Shown here one piece after another: positions 23,835-32,447 of a DNA stretch of 33,106 bases. Both the position numbers and the translations under genes were made by a program. The notes beneath the pieces were generated by a model. That model ran no database searches and was not told where the DNA came from. It saw only the letters and a list, made by a program, of their open reading frames with translations. Location of the stretch: assembly GCA_002083565.1 (NCBI GenBank), contig MSXM01000078.1, positions 1 to 33,106 on the forward strand, read 5' to 3'. The stretch is from Nitrospira sp. ST-bin4 (GTDB lineage Bacteria > Nitrospirota > Nitrospiria > Nitrospirales > Nitrospiraceae). Every line of letters begins with the position of its first letter. Within the stretch, counting starts at the first letter, position 1.

Positions 23835-25181
23835 TCAGGCGCGCTCGCCCTTCAGGCGCGCGCGCGCCTTTTCAGCGCCGATCAGCGGGAAAATCGCCGC
23901 CATTTCCGGGCCCTTTTCGCGCCCGGTGAGGGCGAGTCGAAGCGGGTGGAAGAGGGCCTTGCCCTTGGCGCCCGTTTTTTCCTTCACCGCGTTCGTGAAC
24001 GCGATCCAGCTTTGCTCGTTGAGCGGAGCGTCGGGAACGAGCGCGCTCGCGGCGGCGCAGAAGGCGGCGTCTTCGATGACGGGATCGATCGCGCCCTCGA
24101 TGACCGCCTTCCACTCGGCGGCGTCGGCGAGCTTCACGGCGCTGCCTTTGACGGCGGCCCACAGCGGTTCCGGGACGCCAAGCGCGGCAAGGCGATCCCC
24201 CAGCGCTGCGTAGGGCGCCTCGTGCAGAATTTTGGCGTTGAGCTGGAGCAGCTCGGCTTCATCAAAGCGCGCGGGCGCCCGGCCGATCTTGTCGAAGTCG
24301 AAGGTCCTGGCGAGCGCCATGATGTCAGGCTGCGGCAGGACGGGCTCCGCGGTGCCGAGCTTGGCGAGCAGGCTGGTGATCGCCGCGGGCTCAAGCCCGT
24401 CCGCGCGCATCTGCTCAATCGAGAGCGAACCGAGCCTTTTCGACAGTCCTTGCCCGTCCGCGCCGATGAGGAGCGAATGGTGCGCGAAGGCCGGCAGCGC
24501 GCCCTTGCCGCGCACGGCGATGATCGCCTGCATGATCTCGATCTGCACGCCGGCGTTGGTCACGTGATCCTCGCCGCGGATGACATGGGTGATCGCGGCG
24601 TCGATGTCGTCGATGCAGGAGGGCAGGGTGTAAAGATACATCCCATCCTCGCGGATGAGGACAGGATCAGAGACGCTCGCGGTCTCGACAATCGTCTCCC
24701 CCCGGATCAAATCGTTCCAGCGGACGGTTTCGCCCGACAGCTTGAAGCGCCAGTGGGGGGCGCGGCCTTCGGCCTGAAACGCCTTCTTCTGGGCGTCGGT
24801 GAGGGCGAGCGCGGCGCGGTCATAAACCGGCGGCGCCCCGCGCAGGCGTTGCAGGTTGCGCCTGCGGTCAAGCTCTTCCGCCGTCTCGTAACAGGGGTAA
24901 AGAAGGCCGCTGGCCCGCAGCGCGTCCGACACGACGTCGTATTCGCCGAACCGTTCCGACTGTTTGAAAGTCCTGTCCCAGCCGAGCCCCAGCCAGGCGA
25001 GGTCCGCGCGGATGCCGTCTTCATAGGCGGCGGTCGATCGCTCCTTGTCGGTGTCGTCGATCCTGAGGATGAAGGCCCCGCCCTCCTTGCGCGCAAAGAG
25101 CCAGTTCCACAGGGCCGCGCGCACATTGCCGACATGCAGTTTGCCGGTCGGCGAGGGAGCGAAGCGGACGATGACGGACAT
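23835..25181 (-). CDS. gltX: Glutamyl-tRNA synthetase (alphaproteobacterial type)
   Basis: This enzyme charges tRNA-Glu, and in many alphaproteobacteria a second copy charges tRNA-Gln for transamidation. The 448-residue protein has the class I signatures: a HIGH variant HVGN (16-19) after RFAPSPTGKL, and a KMSKS variant LSKRLGS (246-252). The C-terminal helical anticodon domain follows. The replacement of the last H of HIGH by N and the LSKRLGSLSI motif are typical of one of the two alphaproteobacterial GltX groups. It is a single gene; the AAA ATPase gene lies 66 nt upstream on the same strand. Confidence 0.95.
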   Translation of the reverse strand: MSVIVRFAPSPTGKLHVGNVRAALWNWLFARKEGGAFILRIDDTDKERSTAAYEDGIRADLAWLGLGWDRTFKQSERFGEYDVVSDALRASGLLYPCYETAEELDRRRNLQRLRGAPPVYDRAALALTDAQKKAFQAEGRAPHWRFKLSGETVRWNDLIRGETIVETASVSDPVLIREDGMYLYTLPSCIDDIDAAITHVIRGEDHVTNAGVQIEIMQAIIAVRGKGALPAFAHHSLLIGADGQGLSKRLGSLSIEQMRADGLEPAAITSLLAKLGTAEPVLPQPDIMALARTFDFDKIGRAPARFDEAELLQLNAKILHEAPYAALGDRLAALGVPEPLWAAVKGSAVKLADAAEWKAVIEGAIDPVIEDAAFCAAASALVPDAPLNEQSWIAFTNAVKEKTGAKGKALFHPLRLALTGREKGPEMAAIFPLIGAEKARARLKGERA

Positions 25182-25247
25182 GGGGAAAGCTCAATTGGGG
25201 ATCGGCTAGCTACGCCGGGCGGCGTTCGTGGTCAAACTGGCCGGCGC

Positions 25248-26471
25248 TCAGGGTGTTCCAGACGTTGATCCGCGCGCCTTCGGCTTATGCCGCTGCAGTT
25301 TTGGCATGACGCGCTTCATGAAGCCGTCGAACAGGGGGACTGTGAATCCGGTCTCGCCATGCCGCTGGCTCCAGACCATCCCCTTGGAGATCAGCTGGGC
25401 GCGCACCGTGGCCACCGCCGAGGCTTCGACGCCAAGCGCCGCCGCGATGTCGCCGGTCTTATGCGGTCCTGGCCCCAACTCGGCCATGGCGCGCAAGTAC
25501 TTTTGCTGGAGCGCCGTAAGGCGATCGAACCGCACCTTGAAGAAATTTTTGTCGAGATGGTTGATGATTTCGGGAGACGCAGCATCGACATCGCGCTTCG
25601 TGATCGGAGATCGGGGGGCGTGGTTCCATACATGAAAACCCCATTCTTGCAGGAAATAGGGATAACGCTCGGTGATCTTCAATATTGCGCCAAGAGCGTC
25701 CGGGGCGAACTCGACTCGTTCCTGCCGCGCCGGCTTGATGAGCGCCTGCTTTGCGTCATCGGGCGGAAGGGGGCCGATCTCCGGATAGTTGAACAAGCGT
25801 TCGGCGTATGATTTTGCGTTGCCGGCGAGCGCGGCGATCTGCGGCAAACCAGCCCCGATAAAGATGAAGGGCAGGCCCTTTTGCGCGATTTCATGGCACG
25901 CGACGACGAGCGCTGCGAGCTCCTTTGGCGACAAATACTGAACTTCGTCGATGAAGAGCCCGATCGCCGTCTTGCGTTCCGCGGCCGCTTCCGCGATGGC
26001 GACAAGAAGGTCCGGCAGATCCTGTTCAAGATCGCCAGTGTCGGCGGTTCCGGGCGAGGGCTCGATGCCGAACTCAAATTCTCCGATCGTCAGTTTGAAC
26101 GCTGCTGCGAAGTTGCGAAGCGTCGTCACCGCGACGCGCATTGAATTTCCCGCCGCTGATTTCAGGTCGAGCGCGTAAAGGATCCGGCGCAGTTCCGGCG
26201 CAAGCAGGGCCGGAAGCGCGCCGCCCTCCGGCGCTTCAATCTTCGCCGTCTTGAATTTTTTCTTGTCAGCGATGTCGAGCAGCCGATTAAGGAGTACGGT
26301 TTTTCCAACTCCGCGAAGTCCAAGCAGCATCAGACTTTTCGCAGCTCGTCCTTTCAGGACCCGCTCGAAGTCGATCGTGGCCTCGCCGATCAGCTGATCG
26401 CGACCGGCCAGTTCAGGCGGCTGCAAGCCGGCGCCAGGGGCGAAGGGGTTTTTGGCTCTGTCCATCGCCAT
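25248..26471 (-). CDS. AAA ATPase with winged-helix end, function unknown
   Basis: The 407-residue protein is a P-loop ATPase of the AAA16/Orc1-like type: a conserved N-terminal NPFAPGAG..PPELAGRD leader (8-25), Walker A GLRGVGKT (51-58), Walker B GLFIDEVQ (171-178) and a sensor-like FIFIGAGLP (202-210). A winged-helix-like C terminus follows (about 320-395: LTALQQKYLRAMAEL, HKTGDIAAALG, ATVRAQLISKGMVW). Proteins with this leader are widespread in actinobacteria and proteobacteria as single genes; their role is not established, and some lie in mobile or defence loci. It has no obvious partner here. An AT-rich stretch just upstream stands out in a GC-rich setting, which could signal acquired DNA. 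Confidence 0.85.
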   Translation of the reverse strand: MAMDRAKNPFAPGAGLQPPELAGRDQLIGEATIDFERVLKGRAAKSLMLLGLRGVGKTVLLNRLLDIADKKKFKTAKIEAPEGGALPALLAPELRRILYALDLKSAAGNSMRVAVTTLRNFAAAFKLTIGEFEFGIEPSPGTADTGDLEQDLPDLLVAIAEAAAERKTAIGLFIDEVQYLSPKELAALVVACHEIAQKGLPFIFIGAGLPQIAALAGNAKSYAERLFNYPEIGPLPPDDAKQALIKPARQERVEFAPDALGAILKITERYPYFLQEWGFHVWNHAPRSPITKRDVDAASPEIINHLDKNFFKVRFDRLTALQQKYLRAMAELGPGPHKTGDIAAALGVEASAVATVRAQLISKGMVWSQRHGETGFTVPLFDGFMKRVMPKLQRHKPKARGSTSGTP

Positions 26472-26500
26472 ATAATATCAAAATTAGTTACATTAACAAG
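26472..26500 (-). promoter_or_regulatory. AT-rich promoter-like region of the AAA ATPase gene
   Basis: Read on the minus strand, TTGTTA is followed after 16 nt by TATTAT, which ends 1 nt before the annotated ATG. If used, transcription would begin inside the frame, so translation would start at the second ATG (26465, MDRAKNPF) or the message would be nearly leaderless. The stretch is markedly AT-rich compared with its surroundings. Confidence 0.35.
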
Positions 26501-26534
26501 ATGTCCGTTAAAGTCGCTAATTTAGATACCGTCG

Positions 26535-28199
26535 CTACCCCCGATCCCGCCAGCCGTTCGTGATCGGGTACCGCCGGTCCCTTCCGAAATTGACTTTCGT
26601 CACCTTCGGCCCCGGCGGGGCCTGGCGGCGCTTGTATTCGGCGACATAGAGGAGGTGTTCGACGCGGGCGACCGTTGCTTCGTCAAATCCGTCCGCGACG
26701 ATGTCCTTCACCGCCATTTCGCGCTCGACGAGGCGTTCGAGGATCGCGTCGAGCGTCTCATAGGCGGGAAGCGAATCCTGATCGGTCTGGCCCGCGCGCA
26801 GTTCCGCGGACGGGGCCTTGGTGATGATCCGTTCAGGGATCACTTCGCCCCTGGGGCCTTTCAGATCGGCGGCCGTGTTCGCATTGCGCCAGCGGCAGAG
26901 GCGGTAAACCTCCGTCTTGTAAAGGTCTTTCAGCGGATTATAGCCGCCGTTCATGTCGCCATAGAGCGTTGCATAGCCGACTGACATTTCGGACTTGTTG
27001 CCTGTGGTCAGCACCATGTCGCCGAACTTGTTGGAGAGCGCCATCAAGATGACGCCGCGGATGCGCGACTGGATGTTTTCTTCCGTCACGTCGGCCGCGC
27101 GCCCCTTGAAGGCGGGGGCGAGCATCGCGCCGAAAGCCTCGACCGCGGGCTCAATCGGGATCGTCTCATAGGAAACGCCGAGCGCGCCGGCGCAGGCGGC
27201 GGCGTCGTCGAGCGAGTGTTGCGCGGTATAGCGCGAGGGCATCATCACGCAGCGCACGCGCGCTGCGCCCAGCGCATCGACCGCCATCGCGGCGGTGAGC
27301 GCGCTATCAACGCCGCCCGAAAGCCCGATGACGACGCCGGGAAAGCGGTTCTTTTCAACATAGTCGCGCACGCCCATGACGACCGCGCGATAGATCATCT
27401 CCTGCGACCGGACCCACGGCGCGTCCGGCCCCGAAACGCAGTCCCAGCCGTTGCCGCGTTTCTCCCAAACGGTCAGGAAGACGCCTTTCTGGAACTGCGG
27501 CGCGCGGAATTGCACGGTTCCCTCGCGGTCCATCACGAAGCCCGCGCCCTCGAAGACGACTTCATCCTGTCCGGCAAGCTGGTTGACGAACATGAGGGGG
27601 AGCCCCGCAGCCTTCGCCCGCGCGCGCGCGGCTTCCTCGCGCTCGTCGAGCGAGGTGACGCGGAAAGGCGAGCCATGGGGCACGATGAAGAAATCAGCGC
27701 CCGCGCGGGCGAGCGCTTCGCCCGCGCCCGGCAGCCACATGTCCTCGCAGATCATCAAGCCGAGCGAGGCGCCGCGGAAGGGCGTCGGTTCAGGATAGTC
27801 GGGGCCCGGCGTAAACCGGCGAGGTTCGTCGAAGACGCCGTAATTCGGCAGGCGGACTTTCCGGCGCACGGCCCTGATCTCGCCGCCGTCGAGGAGAAGC
27901 GCGGCGTTGTAGAGCGCCTCGCCCTCCTTCCAGGGGCTGCCGACGATCATCGCCGGGCCGCCGTCAGCGGTCGCGCGGGCGAGGTCCTCAATCGCCGCGC
28001 GGCAGTCGCGCTGGAACGGCGCGCGCGCGACAAGGTCCTCCGGCGGATAGCCGCAGACGACAAGCTCGCAAAAGACCGCAAGATCAGCGCCCGCGCCCGC
28101 CGCCTCCGCGCGCGCGGCGAGAATTTTCGCCTTGTTGCCGGCGATATCGCCGACGACCGGGTCGATCTGGCAGAGGGCGATGCGGAGGTGGTGGGGCAT
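26535..28199 (-). CDS. nadE: Glutamine-dependent NAD+ synthetase
   Basis: NadE makes NAD+ from nicotinate adenine dinucleotide, ATP and glutamine, the last step of NAD synthesis. The 554-residue protein joins an N-terminal nitrilase-type glutaminase (catalytic E45, K114 and C151 in MICEDMW) to a C-terminal synthetase with the PP-loop SGGVDS (294-299) and the ammonia-using core (TTGNKSEMSVGYATLYGD). This is the glutamine-dependent two-domain form at its usual length of about 550. It lies upstream of the ATPase gene on the same strand with a 63-nt AT-rich gap, so they need not be co-transcribed. All catalytic residues are present. Confidence 0.96.
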   Translation of the reverse strand: MPHHLRIALCQIDPVVGDIAGNKAKILAARAEAAGAGADLAVFCELVVCGYPPEDLVARAPFQRDCRAAIEDLARATADGGPAMIVGSPWKEGEALYNAALLLDGGEIRAVRRKVRLPNYGVFDEPRRFTPGPDYPEPTPFRGASLGLMICEDMWLPGAGEALARAGADFFIVPHGSPFRVTSLDEREEAARARAKAAGLPLMFVNQLAGQDEVVFEGAGFVMDREGTVQFRAPQFQKGVFLTVWEKRGNGWDCVSGPDAPWVRSQEMIYRAVVMGVRDYVEKNRFPGVVIGLSGGVDSALTAAMAVDALGAARVRCVMMPSRYTAQHSLDDAAACAGALGVSYETIPIEPAVEAFGAMLAPAFKGRAADVTEENIQSRIRGVILMALSNKFGDMVLTTGNKSEMSVGYATLYGDMNGGYNPLKDLYKTEVYRLCRWRNANTAADLKGPRGEVIPERIITKAPSAELRAGQTDQDSLPAYETLDAILERLVEREMAVKDIVADGFDEATVARVEHLLYVAEYKRRQAPPGPKVTKVNFGRDRRYPITNGWRDRG

Positions 28200-28233
28200 G
28201 CGCCGAGTTTAAGGGCAATGAGGGGAGGGGGAC

Positions 28234-28314
28234 TAGGGATTTGGGATTAGGGATCAGCAGAAATCCCGCCGCTTTCCTTTTCCCAAACTCTCAGTCCCAA
28301 ATCCCCAATCCCTA
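28234..28314. repeat. Inverted TAGGGATTNGGGATTNGGGA repeat
   Basis: One copy lies at 28234-28253 and its inverted counterpart at 28295-28314, with about 41 nt between them. They match at all but the variable N positions. The second copy includes the stop codon of the amidohydrolase gene. It could fold into a large hairpin that ends or protects the amidohydrolase transcript, and it resembles G-rich dispersed intergenic repeats. It occupies most of the gap between nadE and the amidohydrolase pair. Confidence 0.6.
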
Positions 28315-29619
28315 CTGCGCGCCGCGATAAGCGTGCGGCAGGTCTCCGCGGCTGAGGTCGCGGTAGCGATCGCGCAGGCGCGTCTGGCGCGTCGTCAGCG
28401 AGGTTGCGCGCCCGTCGATATAGACGGCGACCGGGCGCGAGGAGACTTCGAGCGGATCGCCGTCCCAGATAACGAGGTCGGCGGCCTTGCCGATCTCGAC
28501 GCTGCCATAGCGATCGGCGACGCCATACATCCGCGCCGGGTTGATCGTCAGCGCGGCGAGCGCGGCCGCATAGGGCAGTCCATTGGCGACCGCGTTTCCG
28601 GCAAGCTGGGGCAACAGGCGCAGATTATGCGTGCCGGACGGCGGATCGTTGAAGCCGATGACGACGCCCGCCGCATGGAGCCGGGCTGCGTTCGCCTGCG
28701 TCGCGGCGAGGTCTTCGAACTGCGAGGGCAGGTTGCGCAGCGGGTTCAAGATGACGGGAATTTGCGCCGCCGCGAGCTCCTTCGCGACGAGATGCCCCTC
28801 AGAGCCGCCGAGCACGATGATGTTGAGCCCGTACTGCGCCTTCAGCTTGATCAGCGTCCGAAGATCCATCGCGCCGTTCGCCGAGACGACGATCGGCTGG
28901 GCCCCGCGCGCGGCGGGAGCGAGCGCCTTGAGATCGTTGAGGGTAAGCCCCGTCATCCGCGGGCGCAGCGCATAGCCGCCGGGATTGGCGGCGTAGGCGC
29001 GCGCTTCCTCGATCGCGTCGCGGAAAGCGGCGACGGCGCCGAGGCGCGTGTCGCCGTTGCGCGCGGCGCCGGCGTAGCCCATCGCCGCCGACTGCAGCGC
29101 GCCGGCGCGGTTGACCGAATTGACGCGGCCCGAAAGATCGACGATCGCGCCTTGCCCGCCGAACATCTTCGATCCCGCTTCCGGCGCGGCGACGGCGCGC
29201 GTCACCCCGCCCGCGCGGTTGATCGCGATCAGCGTCGAGGCGGGATTGAACGCATCGCTCGCGTCGAGCGAGGCGCTGTGCGGATAGTCGCCCTCGGGCG
29301 AGGAATCGTTCGCTTCATTGTCAAGACCGATCTCAACAAGGCCGATCTGCGACCACGGCGCGAAGAGGCCCGGCGTGACGATGCGGCCCCTGGCGTCGAC
29401 GGCGCGCGCCCCGGCCGGAACCGCCAGGTCCTGCCCGACGGCGGTGACGATCCCGCCGCTCATCACGACGTCGGCGTTCTCGACAAGGCCGCCGTCCGCG
29501 CCCGCCATCGTATAGAGGCGCGCGTTCTGGACGACGATGGTCTCGCCCGCCGGCGCGGGCTGCGCGAGGGCGGCCGTCGCGGCGAGAGAGGCCGTCAGTG
29601 TAAGGATGATCGTTCTCAT
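28312..29619 (-). CDS. Amidohydrolase-fold protein lacking the metal-binding motif
   Basis: The 435-residue protein has a signal peptide (cleavage near ATAALAQ, residue 20), so it is periplasmic. The overall layout is that of the imidazolonepropionase-like amidohydrolases: beta-sandwich at 25-80, then VTPG at the barrel entry, and a C-terminal INPARMYGVADRYGSVEIGK..ADLVIWDGDP. Where active enzymes have a metal-binding HxH after TPGxxDxH, this one reads TPGLFAPWSQIG (82-93). The later histidine and aspartate ligands are not recognisable either. It overlaps the stop of the upstream amidohydrolase by 4 nt, so both are made together. A regulatory or scaffolding partner role is inferred. Confidence 0.8.
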   Translation of the reverse strand: MRTIILTLTASLAATAALAQPAPAGETIVVQNARLYTMAGADGGLVENADVVMSGGIVTAVGQDLAVPAGARAVDARGRIVTPGLFAPWSQIGLVEIGLDNEANDSSPEGDYPHSASLDASDAFNPASTLIAINRAGGVTRAVAAPEAGSKMFGGQGAIVDLSGRVNSVNRAGALQSAAMGYAGAARNGDTRLGAVAAFRDAIEEARAYAANPGGYALRPRMTGLTLNDLKALAPAARGAQPIVVSANGAMDLRTLIKLKAQYGLNIIVLGGSEGHLVAKELAAAQIPVILNPLRNLPSQFEDLAATQANAARLHAAGVVIGFNDPPSGTHNLRLLPQLAGNAVANGLPYAAALAALTINPARMYGVADRYGSVEIGKAADLVIWDGDPLEVSSRPVAVYIDGRATSLTTRQTRLRDRYRDLSRGDLPHAYRGAQ

Positions 29620-31130
29620 TGTCCCGCTCCGCCGGTGAAGCCCTGTCCGAGTTGTCCGATTTCAAAGTCCATGCGCGGCGAGCGTTTCGGATCGCTGCGG
29701 TCGAACATCAAGGCGCCGTCGATGAAGACTTTTTCCGCCTGCGCGTAGACGGAGAAGGGGTTCGCCGACCACAAGACGACGTCCGCCATCTTGCCGGCCT
29801 CGAGCGAGCCCGTCTTGTCGGCGACGCCCATCGCCTTGGCGGGGTTCAGGGTGATCCAGGCGATCGCCTGCTCCGGCGTGATGTTGAGGCCGATGCGGTT
29901 GCCGTCGGCCATCGCCTTGCCGGCTTCCTGGTTGAGGCGCTGGATGCCGGTTTCATCGTCCGAATGGATGATCGCACAGCCGTTCGGCTGCGCGTGAACG
30001 AGCGCGGCGTTTTCGCGGATCGCATCATAGGCTTCGAGCTTGAAGCCCCACCAGTCGGCCCAGACAGCGGCGCAAACGCCGTTCTCGGCGAGGAGATCGG
30101 CGATCTTGTAGGCTTCGACGCCGTGATGGAACGTCGTCACCTTGTAGCCGAATTCCTTGGCCATATCGATGACGAGCGCCATTTCGTCGGCGCGGTAGCA
30201 ATGCATGTTGACGACGATGTCGCCGTTAAGCGCCATCGCCAGCGTTTCAAGTTTCAGATCGCGCGACGGCGCTTCGGGCTCTTTCGCCTCTTCGCCGCCG
30301 TCCGCCGGCTTAGGCCCCTTCTTTTTGTCGAAGGCGTCTTTCTCGTCCCAGTATTTCTCCCACTTCTTCTTGTAGCCCTCAGCCTCGATCCACGCCGCGC
30401 GATAGCCGGCGAAATTGCCCATGCGCGTGCCGGGCCCGCCTTTTTCGCCATAAACGCGCTTGGGGTTTTCGCCGCACGCCATTTTAAGGCCGTAAGGCGC
30501 GCCGGGGAATTTCATGCCCTGCACGGTGCGGGCATAGACATTTTTCAGCACCACCGACCGCCCGCCGAACAAATTGGCAGAGCCAGGCAGGATCTGGAGC
30601 GTCGTGACGCCGCCATTGGCCAGCGCGCGGCTGAAGCCCGGGTCCTGCGGCCACACGCTATGCTCGGCCCACACATCGGCGGTGACCGGGCCGGTCGCTT
30701 CGTTGCCGTCCGAATTGGCCTGCACGCCGGGCGAGGGATAGTCGCCAAGGTGGCTGTGAATGTCGATGATGCCGGGGGTGAGATATTTGCCCGCCCCGTC
30801 GATCACCGTCGCCCCGGCCGGCGCCTCCACGGTCTGGCCGATCGCCACGATCTTGCCATCGGCGAACAGCAGCTGGCCGCGCTCGATCTTGCCGCCCTCG
30901 CCGTCATAGATCGTCACATTGGTGACGAGCGTCGGCACGCCCGGATAGGGCTTGTAGGTGCTGGGATAGGGATCGCGCGAATAGGGCTTGCCGGGGGTCG
31001 CCTTGGGGGTGGCGGCGGTGCTGGTGCCGGGCCGCGCCGCGCCTTCGGTCGCGCAGCCCGACAGGGCGCATGCGCCCGCCAGCATCGCGGCGAAAAAGGC
31101 GCGATGCCAGGCCGTTCGGGTCGATTTCAT
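29616..31130 (-). CDS. Lipoprotein amidohydrolase with intact metal site (possible hybrid)
   Basis: The 504-residue protein starts with a lipoprotein signal (GACALSGC, C26), then the amidohydrolase fold: LTPGIIDIHSHLGDY with HxH at H125/H127, VVNMHCYRADE (H310), TFHHGVEA (H335/H336) and CAIIHSDDETG (D391/D392), and NPAKAMGVADKTGSLEAGKMADVVLW near the end. It likely hydrolyses a cyclic amide or dipeptide-like substrate in the periplasm; the substrate is unknown. Residues 255-295 form a lysine/glutamate-rich insertion. Codons upstream of about residue 205 favour GTG, ACC and TAT; downstream they favour GTC, ACG and TAC. The 5' part may therefore come from a different genome. The gene is divergent from the P450 gene, with a 123-nt gap. 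Confidence 0.85.
   Translation of the reverse strand: MKSTRTAWHRAFFAAMLAGACALSGCATEGAARPGTSTAATPKATPGKPYSRDPYPSTYKPYPGVPTLVTNVTIYDGEGGKIERGQLLFADGKIVAIGQTVEAPAGATVIDGAGKYLTPGIIDIHSHLGDYPSPGVQANSDGNEATGPVTADVWAEHSVWPQDPGFSRALANGGVTTLQILPGSANLFGGRSVVLKNVYARTVQGMKFPGAPYGLKMACGENPKRVYGEKGGPGTRMGNFAGYRAAWIEAEGYKKKWEKYWDEKDAFDKKKGPKPADGGEEAKEPEAPSRDLKLETLAMALNGDIVVNMHCYRADEMALVIDMAKEFGYKVTTFHHGVEAYKIADLLAENGVCAAVWADWWGFKLEAYDAIRENAALVHAQPNGCAIIHSDDETGIQRLNQEAGKAMADGNRIGLNITPEQAIAWITLNPAKAMGVADKTGSLEAGKMADVVLWSANPFSVYAQAEKVFIDGALMFDRSDPKRSPRMDFEIGQLGQGFTGGAGQ
30490..30620. other. Possible second chimera junction inside the amidohydrolase gene
   Basis: Codon choice for valine, threonine, tyrosine and leucine changes sharply around residues 172-215, which encode the conserved ILPGSANLFGGRSVVLKN and ARTVQGMKFPGAP. 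5' of this region the codons match the following P450 and methyltransferase genes; 3' of it they match the amidohydrolase and nadE genes. The reading frame is unbroken. The estimate is by eye, so the position is uncertain. Confidence 0.5.
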
Positions 31131-31253
31131 GCAAATCCCCTTGTTTGGCGGTCGATCGCCGCTCGGCCGCACTCTTTCGCCTTGCCGGCAGCGTGTCAAC
31201 GGGGTTGGGAGGGCGCGCTTGTCGAGCTCCGCTTGCCCGCCTATCCCGAGCGG

Positions 31254-32447
31254 ATGCCGCCCGAGCAGCTCTTCGAACGCCGGCTCTACCGGCGCAACCG
31301 GCCGGTGGTCCACTGGCTGTTCGAAGCGACACGCCGCGCCGGCCCGGTCGTCACTCTCCCCGGCATCGGCGGGCTGGTGAACGATGCCGATGTCGCTCGC
31401 GCAATCCTGCTCGATAGCGTGCATTTCAACTCGCACGGCCCCGGCAGCTTCGGCGCGCTCATCACCCAGGCGCTGGGCCCGGATGCGCTGATCAACATGG
31501 ACGGCCCCGCCCATCAGCGCCACAAGCGCGCGCTGCTCGAAATTTTCTCGCACCGCTACGTCGCGCAGATCGTCACCGCGTTCGGCGGGCCGATGGTGGC
31601 GCGGCTGGCCGAGCGGCTCGCGGGCGGCGAGACGGTCGATTTCGCCGCCTTCATGCGCGATTACGGGGTGGCGATGGCGGCAACGCTGATCGGCGTGCCG
31701 ATCGACCGCGCGGCGGCGGCAGCCGAGCATGACGATATCTTCCACCTCGCCACCGAAATCATGGCCTTTGCCGGCGATGGCAAGCGCCGGCTCTCGCCCA
31801 CCCAGGCCGCCCGCGCACGGGCACTGGGGGCGCGGCTGCACGCCTATGTCCGCCGTAGCTTCGACGGCGAGCTGGGCGATGATCTGTCGGTCACGCAGCG
31901 GCTGCGCGCCGGGGGGCTGGATTTCGACGCGGTCAAGGATCTGGTCACGGTGGTGCTGGTCGGCGCGACCGAGCTGGTGATTTACGGCCTGCCGCGCGCG
32001 CTCGCGGTGATTATCGACAGCGGCGGCCAGGCGGCGTTGCGGGCCGCGCCCGAGGGGCTGGATGCCGCGATCGACGAAGCGCTCAGAATCACCACGCCCT
32101 CCAACGTCATCCTGCGCGCAGTGGGGGCCGATTGCACCGTGCTCGGCCATCGCTTCCGCGCCGGCGAGCGGGTGCTGATCGCCTTTCGCAACATCATGCG
32201 CCGCGCCGACCGCTTTGCCGATCCCGATCGCTTCATCCCCGGCCGAGCAATGCCGCCCGAGCTGCGCCGGCTGCCGTTCGGCGCGGGGCCGCACACCTGC
32301 CTCGGCGCGCAGCTGACGCTTGCGGAAATGCGCCAGGTGCTAGGCGCATTGATCGCGCTGCCGCGCCCGCTCACCATCGGCGAGCGGCGCTGGCACCGGG
32401 GCAAGCTCTATCCGGGCTATTCGCGGCTGATGCTCAGCGCTTCGTGA
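31254..32447 (+). CDS. Cytochrome P450
   Basis: The 397-residue protein has the bacterial class I P450 layout: C-helix HQRHKR (87-92), I-helix oxygen-binding GATEL (237-241), K-helix ExxR (E275-R278) and heme loop FGAGPHTCLG (342-351) with thiolate ligand C349. It is a heme monooxygenase needing ferredoxin and reductase partners, which are not encoded here. I chose ATG 31254 because it gives a normal length, though the frame is open further 5' with no better start. It overlaps the convergent methyltransferase by 14 nt. The substrate is unknown. Codon use differs from the GC-rich block before 30.5 kb. Confidence 0.92.
   Translation: MPPEQLFERRLYRRNRPVVHWLFEATRRAGPVVTLPGIGGLVNDADVARAILLDSVHFNSHGPGSFGALITQALGPDALINMDGPAHQRHKRALLEIFSHRYVAQIVTAFGGPMVARLAERLAGGETVDFAAFMRDYGVAMAATLIGVPIDRAAAAAEHDDIFHLATEIMAFAGDGKRRLSPTQAARARALGARLHAYVRRSFDGELGDDLSVTQRLRAGGLDFDAVKDLVTVVLVGATELVIYGLPRALAVIIDSGGQAALRAAPEGLDAAIDEALRITTPSNVILRAVGADCTVLGHRFRAGERVLIAFRNIMRRADRFADPDRFIPGRAMPPELRRLPFGAGPHTCLGAQLTLAEMRQVLGALIALPRPLTIGERRWHRGKLYPGYSRLMLSAS

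Noticed and set aside
23946..25268. A 440-codon plus-strand frame opposite gltX
   Set aside because: Shadow of gltX with Arg/Gly/Val-biased composition and no domain.
29616..32294. An 892-codon minus-strand frame that would fuse a long N-terminal region to the amidohydrolase
   Set aside because: Residues before the lipoprotein signal are the antisense of the P450 gene and are low-complexity His/Arg-rich. The real start is 31130.
29619..32447. A 942-codon plus-strand open frame spanning the amidohydrolase region and the P450 gene
   Set aside because: Only the part from about 31254 has P450 motifs. The rest is the mirror of the amidohydrolase gene, kept open by high GC.
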